DNA of 64,000 bases from Macrocybe gigantea (taxonomy: Eukaryota; Basidiomycota; Agaricomycetes; Agaricales; Callistosporiaceae): NCBI GenBank assembly GCA_011319805.1, contig SJRY01000253.1, positions 310,001 to 374,000 on the forward strand. Reading direction: 5' to 3'. The position numbers and the translations under genes were made by a program. Shown here piece after piece: positions 39,601 through 47,310 of the stretch. Under the pieces are notes generated by a model. That model saw only the letters and a list, made by a program, of their open reading frames with translations, was not told the origin of the DNA and ran no database searches. Numbering within the stretch: position 1 is the stretch's first letter; every line of letters begins with the position of its first letter.

Positions 39601-40303
39601 TGACAAAGCACACCAGGGAACGAAGGAGACACCATTCTACCTCAACTATGGAATGCACCCCTGGAAGGGAGAGCCACAGATGACAGAAGGAAATAACCCT
39701 GCAGCAAAAGACTTCGTCAAAAGAATGAACCAAATACGAAAGGAAGCAAATGCCGCGCTGCAATATGCACAAACACGAGCCAAAGACAATTACGATGCGA
39801 GACGAAAACCCACCTGTGAATACAAGAAAGGAGATAGAGTATGGCTAGAAGCTACCAATATCACAGTCAATCGACCATCAAAGAAGTTATCGGCACTCCG
39901 ATATGGACCATTCAAGGTGGTTGAAAAGAAAGGAGCCTCGGCATATTGCCTGGAACTCCCAGCATCATGGCAGCTGATACACCCCGTGTTCAATGAAACA
40001 CTGCTCATGCCTTACAAAGGACCCCGTTTCAAGATACAAGAGCAACCATCACCACCACCCCCTGAAATCATAAACGATGAAGAAGAGTACGAGATAGAAG
40101 AGATCCTGAAAAGGAAGAAACAAGGGAGGGGGACACTATTCCTGGTCAAATGGAAAGGATACGGACACGAAGAGAACACATGGATCAAAGAGAAGGAACT
40201 GGGGAATGCGCAGCAAGCTCTAGACCACTTCCTAAAGAAGACTGCGAACCAGGATAAAAGGATCACGACAAGAGGGAAGAAGACCAAAAATTGCACTTCA
40301 TGA
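36684..40303 (+). CDS. Pol: protease, reverse transcriptase, RNase H, integrase, chromodomain (interrupted)
   Basis: Protease active site is [11 protein letters not shown] near 36890. Reverse transcriptase runs from about 37390 ([20 protein letters not shown]) through [20 protein letters not shown] to the catalytic [10 protein letters not shown] at 37850. RNase H has [14 protein letters not shown] and [11 protein letters not shown]. Integrase has a zinc-type [20 protein letters not shown], catalytic D in [12 protein letters not shown] in [11 protein letters not shown] and E in [14 protein letters not shown]. The C-terminus carries a chromodomain ([33 protein letters not shown]) that in this group reads histone methylation to choose sites. 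TGA stops are at 37797, 38118, 38595, 39143 and 39416. A one-base frame change lies near 39037. Confidence 0.95.
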
Positions 40304-40575
40304 CCACCAACGCCCCCATCAGCATCGACAGCAGCGAGGGCAGCTGCGCACCTACCCCCAACCGCCCAAGCGACCTCGAGAATCTGGCAAGGATTCTCAA
40401 TGCTAGCGACTACATGGACCCCCTCGCCATCACACTCGGCGCATATATGCGCTATGTTATGACCGTCTGCATGCACCTCTGGACTGGGCGAACCCCTGAT
40501 GGGACCGGCCCCACTGCAGCTGAACATATCGCGCTTCGCGAAGCAATGGAAATGCTTCGCACAGAAAACCGGTAA
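40300..40575 (+). CDS. Small ORF downstream of pol
   Basis: 91 residues. Its ATG overlaps the pol stop in an ATGA tetranucleotide (40300-40303). It contains SDLENLARILNASDYMDPLA, TLGAYMRYVMTVCMHLW and AAEHIALREAMEMLRTENR, a compact helical protein. No family recognised. An extra frame between pol and the 3' LTR is unusual for Ty3 elements, and it could be an accessory protein. Confidence 0.55.
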   Translation: MTTNAPISIDSSEGSCAPTPNRPSDLENLARILNASDYMDPLAITLGAYMRYVMTVCMHLWTGRTPDGTGPTAAEHIALREAMEMLRTENR

Positions 40576-40721
40576 CTTAAACTCCTCGCCACCACACTCC
40601 ACCACATCCGCGCCTATAATGAAGAGCTCATTCATACATGGGCCCGCGTGCCATGACCGCCTGGGAGATCAATACTGGGTGGGGACAGCTGGACTGAGGT
40701 TTTTCGCGAGGACGCGAATCT

Positions 40722-40731
40722 AAAGAGAGGG
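40722..40731 (+). promoter_or_regulatory. Polypurine tract
   Basis: AAAGAGAGGG, three bases before the 3' LTR. This is the expected primer for plus-strand DNA synthesis. Confidence 0.7.
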
Positions 40732-40734
40732 TGA

Positions 40735-41054
40735 TGTTACGGACGCCGCCCAAAGGACTATTCATTTTCTTATCTTATCTTTCCCACATCCCTTATCTCC
40801 CCTATCATGCTGCGCAGCGTGCAGCCATTGAGTCATCCCACTTCCCTAGTCATCCTGAGTCATCTCCTTCCAGTCTTACTCATCCGCAGTCCACAGCATT
40901 GCGCAGCCCATGGTCCGTGCTTGAGTACTGTAATGTATATAAGGACTCCCAGATGTACCAGTAGTGCTAGGCTTAATATTCCTTTTGCCATCATCTCAAG
41001 ACCACTCTCGCACTTAGTCTGCCCGAGTCCTTCCGAGATTCGTCTAGCCTAACA
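40735..41054 (+). repeat. 3' LTR
   Basis: 320 bp, collinear with the 5' LTR (offset 6,203), seven transitions apart. It is followed by the CCCAT target duplication at 41055-41059. Confidence 0.97.
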
Positions 41055-41059
41055 CCCAT

Positions 41060-41401
41060 GTTCAGACTCAGCGCCACTTATCCTACTTCTGATTGATTTC
41101 TCGAACATTTCATGAGACAGTGTCAGTTCTCAGAGGCTGCGGAATACAGATTCAATCATTGCCCTGTTGGGCACTTCATAAATGCATCCAGATGGAACAG
41201 ATGTGAATTGGCACCTGATGCGATCACAGGACCCACGATCATGGCTTAATTAGCCCCAAACCATTTTCATTACACGACAATAGAGCGTATTTGCAGCCCA
41301 TATCAAACTTTGTTTTTTGATCAAATTTTAGACTTGTTCAGTCAAAGTTAGGTGAAACCCGAGCCGATGGGGCCCAGGCACAGCGACGTGATGAGGTTGG
41401 A
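41060..41401. other. Spacer between transposons
   Basis: About 340 bp between the Ty3 element and the next hAT-like element. No coding sequence or repeat recognised. Confidence 0.35.
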
Positions 41402-41409
41402 GTGGGCAG

Positions 41410-42082
41410 TAGGGCAGGGTTTGTTATGTACCTGTTAGTAACAATGGATATATAACATACAAATAACATGTTATTAACATATCTAACATGACATGGTCAA
41501 AAATCGGATGTGATATATCATTATATACTCTTCCCGATTAGGATGGTTCAATGCTGCATGACAGAGCTCAATGACTCCAGAGCATCTTTTGGATTTAGCA
41601 AAACTCTATGATTTCCATGTCAATGGTCTCAGGGATGAAAAATACACACATCAAGCCCATGTGCATTTGCCTACTGTTCCAACACCTGGACAAGGCCCTC
41701 CAGGAAGATTTGCTTGCTCTCTTCTGCATGCACGACTTTCAAGTGCCTTTGCATCTTTTCAGTCATTATCAATGACTATGCTTCCTCCTTCACTACCTTT
41801 TGCTTGCAACCTCAACTGCCTCTACCTAGCCTATCATATATATTACCTTCAAAAAAAAAAAAAAAAAAGTAGTGGGCTGTGCCACCGCTGGCGCACTCCA
41901 CTGTTATATGTAACAAGTTAGTAATGTGTTAGATACTGAAATTCACGTTAGTAACACCGTGAGAACTTCATTACATAATCCGAATATATAACAGTTATTA
42001 ACATGGGTATTTAACATCACAAGAGGTGCTGATAGCATCTCACGTTACTAACGTCGGCCGAATAATATCTAACCCAGCTCTA
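41410..42082. mobile_element. Non-autonomous hAT-like element (673 bp) with perfect 8-bp target duplication
   Basis: The left end TAGGGCAGGGTTTG and the reverse complement of the right end TAGAGCTGGGTTAG match with few differences. Perfect octamers GTGGGCAG lie immediately outside (41402-41409 and 42083-42090). The subterminal DNA is rich in TAACAT, GTTAGTAAC and TGTTATTAAC palindromic words. An A18 tract is at 41851-41868. No transposase gene. The 8-bp duplication and TAG...CTA ends are typical of hAT elements. The ends differ from those of the two other hAT-like elements here. Confidence 0.85.
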
Positions 42083-42359
42083 GTGGGCAGGGAACAGCAT
42101 TCATCGTTAGATACAGTCCGCCCCGATGCAATTCTCGCTCTCAATGCTGTATGGGGTTCTCTTGGAGGACATAGACAATGAAGTTATGGATTTGTTTCGA
42201 CTCTATAACTCCATGGTGGCCCAAGACTCCATGGATTTGATATTTCGAATCATTCAACTTACCCTGGAAGCACTCGAACCAGCAGACTGTCTGTATAGAT
42301 TTCGGTATGTGAGGAATTGTGGAATATATTAGGGCAATGTGAGAGCAGTCGGTGGTTGG
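42083..42359. other. Spacer between hAT-like element and hAT element
   Basis: About 270 bp with a short open frame (42126-42332) that resembles no family I know. It ends in the hAT target octamer GTGGTTGG at 42352-42359. Confidence 0.4.
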
Positions 42360-45300
42360 TAGTGTTCGACATGGGTAACCCACGGGTAATCTCGCGCCTA
42401 CCCGTACCCGAACCCGGCGCAAACCCGTACCCGTCAATACGGGTACGGGTTTGAGCGGGTTTGAGCGGGTTTGAGTATGGGTACGGGTATTTACCCCCAC
42501 CCGTTGGCCAAGGGTAGCGGGTTAGGGCGGGTTTGCGACGGGTATAGGGCCTGGTGGGTGTACGCCATAGAACAACAATGATATATTTGAACTATGCTAT
42601 GATAGCCCAATCATCATCTGACCAAGACTCACCCTCCTTAGCATCAGGAAGAGATGCCGCTGCTGTTAGATCTGCTGCTCTGACATATCCTATCTTGCTC
42701 CATACACCGAGACATAGCAGCGCGCGCGTAGATTGGGCAGAGAGTCGGTTTCGGATATGGGAAATGAGAAGTCGCCCTTTGCTGAAAACACGTTCTACGG
42801 CAACTGATGAGGCTTCCAGGAAAATGACTCCACTTCAGCCAATGAAATTGTGAGAGACAAGGAAATACATACCCGGAATAGTAAGGTAGTCCCTCGCCAT
42901 CCTTGATAAATGTGGATAGGCCCCTTGGTGCTCGATCCACCACTGCAAAGGGTCCTTGACCTTTTTGTCCCGTCTGGTTGAAAGATAGCGGTCCAGCTCT
43001 GTCATGAAGTCGTCTTCATCAGAGCCAGAGCTTGAGTCTGTATCTGTGCTATCTCCAGATGCAGAATAACTGCTTTCTGAACCATCGACCGGCTAGAGAG
43101 AATAAGCATAGAGGAGAGTCATAGAGTAAATGAGCACGATACCTTGTGCTTCACAGACTTTTTGCAAACAACGTAGTCTGCGTATGAACGCCGGAATTCT
43201 TCCCTAACGATAGTTTCGGCTGTAGCGATCCATTCTTCATCCCAGTTCTGCTTCTCAAAGTACTTGAGCTTGTATTTGGGATGCAGAACTGAGAGGTATG
43301 GTCAGACTATATTAAGTGGCTGTTCCGTCAACCAAACATACCCATAGCGATCCGGTAGACCTCTGAAGCATCAGCAAGCGAGTAATATTTGTCAAGCAAT
43401 TGTCTTCCGATTGCCAGCGCAGCGCGCAGTGCGGGTGAATACTCTAGATTTGTAGTGGCATTGTTTAGCACATCGCGCATCTTGTCCATAGCCGGAATAA
43501 CAGTTGCTAGGCAGGGTGTATCACTTGAGAATTGAAGCGTTACGTCCTTGAAGACCTAGAAAACATTAGGCAAGTTTAGTCTATAGCAATACTGCTTATA
43601 CACACCTTAAGAATGTCACGTAGCTGCTGCACAATCGCCCACTCCCATTCTGTCAGCTCATAGCCTCGAAGCTTCACGGTACGATCATCTGTAAGTTTAT
43701 TAATAGCCGCACGATATGTGTATGCAAAGCTAAGCATTTCCTCGGTCGAATTCCAGCGTGTTGAAACATCGCGAGGCATCATGCGAAATGCAAGTGTATT
43801 CTTTCCATCGGCAGCTTTGGTAGCAATCTCATTGATCTTCTCCTTCCAGAGCGGCAGAATGATTGTTGGCGAGTTTTTGATAGCATATGCTAGCTTTCAG
43901 AGCTAATAGAGCAAAGGCAATTGAGGCAGCGGCAGGCAGGCAAGGTGCCAACAGAGAGCGCCGGTAGAGAGCCAGTCAAAGCCAGTCAGCCTTTACGTCA
44001 TGATGTCATAGCAATAACCGCTGACCTTGTGTAGGATGTGGCGCACAGGTTTTACCTGGGTTGATGCTTCTTCGATCTCCCTTATCATTACTTGCTCAAC
44101 CTCCTCCAGATCATCTGCAACATCTTCTTGGTCTTCATCTGCACCGTTGTCCATTTCCTTCTCCTCCCTTTCGATGTCGTTCATCAGCTCACTGTGATCA
44201 TCGATAGGCTCCATTGCTGTGTCGCTATTACTGGTAGGTTTTTTCTTGGTCGGTGCATCAAACTGCCGCAAGATGATCTTGACAACCAAGTTGACGATAT
44301 GTGCAAGACAGCGGACACGGTTGGCAGGGCCAGGAAATGCTTGGATAATATTGGCAAGTACTTCGATCATCTTGTCATTTGCGCTAGCATTGTCACAGGT
44401 TACGGCGAGGATCTAGAAGGTTTGTTAGTATCTCTGATGATTAGATATTCATTCGCACTTACTTTGTCAGAGATACCATAGTCCTGGAGTATTTTTGCGA
44501 AGGCTGCAGCAAGATTCAAGCCTGAATGTGATACGGCAAGCTCAATGATATCCAAGAGCAAGCAAATCGGCTCGCCATTGTGTTCGAGATGAACCGTCAA
44601 AGCCACAAATGGTTTATCATTGGGTGAGGTCCAAGCATCAGTTGCGAAACTTAGGCGTCCATCATATTCCTTTGATACGCCAACGTCAGTTCTCTATCAA
44701 TTAAATTAGGATTGGGTGAAACTGACCTGTAAGAATTTAGCAATTCTGTTCTTTACTCTTCGAAAAACAACATGAACATCGCGCGCAACTGTCTTTGATG
44801 ATGGAATGCGGTAATGTGGACGTCCAGTTTTCATAAGCCGATGAAAACCTGCATCATCAATGATACTCATGCTACGCATGCTCTCTGCTACCCAGCGAAC
44901 ACACTCAACCCTAGATATTGATATTAGTAAGTATCTTTATGCCAATTTTCAGCGATGAGCATACCGTGTTTCTGTATAGGTATGCTGACGTGTCGAGAAT
45001 GTCACTGGTGCCTTTCCTTTGCGCTCAAACATTGCAGTAATAGAGCCATCCTTTTGTTTTTTAGCTTTTGTAAGACCAGCCCGAATGCTATCAATGTCTT
45101 TTGACTCATCTGCTTTCTCAACCAGATCAGCACCCCAGCAAACTTTGGCATGCTTGCGAAGGTTGCTTGTTGACTTGGCGTCAGTTTTATCAAGAAATCG
45201 TCGAACAATGCGTGGTCTAGGTCCCTTGCCCTTGCACTGAGGTGCCGCACATTTGAATTCATGGCAGCGACGGCCATTTATAACCTCGACTGATGGATAG

Positions 45301-46100
45301 GGGCTGAAGAAAGCGTATATTGGCGAAGTCCAATCCCTTGCCAATCGCTCTATTGCCTCGTAAGTCAATCCTATAGCACTTCAGATTATTGAGCCGACGT
45401 ACCCAACTCTTTTTCAGGATCATCATCAGGTTTTTCAACCATTTCTACATCAGAGTCGCTATCATCCTCGTCTTCATCCTGGTCATTGTCTTCCTTCTCA
45501 AATGGCTCCAGGATATGCATGCGATTTTTTGGCAGGAGGTTATGAGGTCCGTCATCATCATCATCTACCTCCTCAATGGCGTGAGACCGTGATTCTTTCA
45601 ATGCATTCCCAACAGTGGTAAGTCATTGGTCAAATGCATCATTATCAAGGACATACTTGATGAACCCTCTGAGGATGGGTGAATTACCCTTCTTAATCTT
45701 TTGATAGTCTGATCTTTGTCCACCTCTGCATTGTCGGCATTGGTAATATGGAATGCAAGCTTGCGCTTGCGAGGCTCATTGGTGATAAGTGAAGGATCAA
45801 CCTCATCTCGAGCCATTGGGGCTACGGTTGCACTTGGGGAGCAAATTCAACGTGGAGGGGAGCGAGGGCGAACAGGTTTTCGATTTATTTGTTATACTAT
45901 ACAGTTGGTCAAATCAGTGACGGGCAGACCTTTCCTCCGCCCACTCATTTCCTTTTTTGGTGTACCCGCCAGCACGGGTACGGGTTCCGCACTTGCGGGT
46001 ACGGGTTTCGTCACGGGTATAGGCCGCTAGACCCTGACCCGTACCCGTGATACCCATACCCACCAACCCGGCGGGTTTGGCTGACCCGTGTCGAACACTA
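42360..46100 (-). mobile_element. Autonomous hAT DNA transposon with perfect 8-bp target duplication
   Basis: Terminal inverted repeats are TAGTGTTCGACATGGGT (left) and TAGTGTTCGACACGGGT (right, complement), one mismatch in 17. The perfect octamer GTGGTTGG flanks both ends (42352-42359 and 46101-46108). Both subterminal regions are packed with ACCCGTACCCG and its complement CGGGTACGGGT, the probable transposase-binding repeats. Inside is a single transposase gene on the minus strand. Length 3,741 bp. The perfect duplication indicates a fairly recent insertion. Confidence 0.95.
42592..45816 (-). CDS. hAT transposase (BED zinc finger, DDE/RNase H core, hAT dimerisation domain)
   Basis: The ATG at 45814-45816 starts MARDEVDPSLITNEPRKRK, then an acidic region (EEVDDDDDGPHNLLPK). 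The BED-type zinc finger has CAAPQCKGKG and NLRKHAKVCWG. The next exons show RVECVRWVAESMRSMSI, FATDAWTSPNDKPFVAL, the catalytic block ILAVTCDNASANDKMIEVL (C/D-N-A-S/A-N) and RVRCLAHIVNLVVK, the hAT C/W-x2-H motif. MPRDVSTRWNSTEEMLSF is also conserved. The C-terminal dimerisation region is DPLQWWIEHQGAYPHLSRMA, then SSVAVERVFSKGRLL and IRNRLSAQSTRALLCLGVW, ending at TAG 42592-42594. It has around ten exons. I saw no clear inactivating stop, so the element may be active. Confidence 0.9.
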
Positions 46101-46235
46101 GTGGTTGGGCGTTGCAGATAGGGACATTTGTTTGTTTGTTTGTACCGCCACCAGGTACGCGCAAATTTTCCGCTCAAACTTTTGTGTTTTCCGTTCGGTC
46201 AAAGAAAGTTTGATGTGCGCTGCAAATACGCTCTA

Positions 46236-46855
46236 ATGTCGGATAGTGACCTCGAAAGCTTGCAAGGCTCTGACTTGCTGGATGAATGGGACGCCATGTA
46301 TCTGTTGCGCATGAAGAACAGATATGTACCTCCGTGCACCCCTTGCTTTGTTTTGGAACTGACGCGGCAAGTTTGGTGCTCCAGAAAGTTCTCCAAGTCT
46401 ACGCGCCACGATGCCCAATGGATCAGCTGCCTGACGGATTGCGCGTATCAAAATCGAATAGAAACCCGCCTTGGGTACGTTATGGCATTCCCCTCTGCGA
46501 CGGCTCCCCCTTGCGTGCGTACGCGGAGCGCAACAGCAGGGACCCGGGAATGCTGTATCACGAAGTCGATTATCTCTCCGGCAAAGTCGAATACGACCTC
46601 GAGCTTCGTGAACCGTACGCTCCGACCGCGGACTGCCTGTTTATCCTCGAATTATATTCGCACTATTCCATAGCGAAGAAGAAGCTAGTTGATGAGGACG
46701 AAGAAGACGTTATCTCCATAGTGAAGGAAATCCTGAACTTGGATCCCACTCTGCGGCCCAAATGGTACTACGATGCAGAAGACCCGTGGAGACCCTCGCC
46801 GAAGGAAAGGGCTCGCTTGTCAGCATGGTTGAATGAGGCTCCTGATTCCAATTAG
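46236..46855 (+). CDS. Uncharacterised acidic protein, two exons
   Basis: Not recognised. Exon 1 is 46236-46325 (MSDSDLESLQGSDLLDEWDA). The intron 46326-46384 has donor GTACCT, branch CTGAC and acceptor CAG. Exon 2 is 46385-46855, for 186 residues in total. The protein contains YGIPLCDGSPLRAYAERNS, LYHEVDYLSGKVEYDLELRE and VISIVKEILNLDPTLRPKWY, which look folded and conserved rather than random. Its predicted promoter has been displaced by the hAT insertion, whose right end is 136 bp upstream of the ATG. Confidence 0.6.
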
Positions 46856-47310
46856 CACAGTAAGCTCTCCTCCTTGTCCCGTGGTAGTGGTATAAAATGG
46901 TCGAGCGCTTCGTTATCACTTAGGATAAAGCCTTTCGTATGCTGCGCAAGGCTCGATCTGCGTGGATTGGAAGGACTGGGCTGGGATCATTTACTTAATG
47001 ATATACACATCTTTCATGAACTAGTCCTGGTCCACTGGAGAATATCTCTTCCTCAACTGGACGTATACGTTCTTATTCGCCAACAGTGTCAGTGAAAAAA
47101 GGAATTGTAAAGAGAGAATTTATGTCAGGAGCCACGGATCCTTGGTTCTTTGATCACAACGCTGCATGCATCTCATTATTCGCGGGATGCGACAGAATAC
47201 ATCCGAGGCTACTACAAAGTCGGAAAGAAAAAGAAAAACTCTGAGGATATGTAGTTATCCATCGTTGTGAAAATCAACGTCCAACAGGTCGGTAAAACCG
47301 TGCAGGCGTT
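46856..47310. other. Intergenic region between convergent genes
   Basis: 455 bp between the uncharacterised gene and the Arb1 stop. No gene or repeat recognised. Confidence 0.4.

Larger units (their letters stand above)
34532..41054 (+). mobile_element. Full-length Ty3/gypsy LTR retrotransposon (chromovirus, Tf1-like self-priming)
   Basis: 6,523 bp, with two 320-bp LTRs that begin TGTTACGGA and end CCTAACA and a perfect 5-bp target duplication CCCAT (34527-34531 and 41055-41059). The order is 5' LTR, self-complementary primer-binding site, acidic leader ORF, small ORF, gag with two zinc knuckles, protease, reverse transcriptase, RNase H, integrase, chromodomain, a small downstream ORF, polypurine tract and 3' LTR. 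RT-RNaseH-IN order and the C-terminal chromodomain place it with chromoviruses. The coding strand is A-rich, unlike the surrounding host genes. In-frame stops and a few shifts show this copy is no longer autonomous. Confidence 0.96.

Noticed and set aside
41571..41921. 116-codon frame inside the 673-bp hAT-like element
   Set aside because: It runs into the A18 tract, carries no transposase motif and is best explained as non-coding element DNA.
42126..42332. 68-codon frame between two hAT-like elements
   Set aside because: Short, no recognisable motif and no splice partners. Could be relic sequence but not supportable as a gene.
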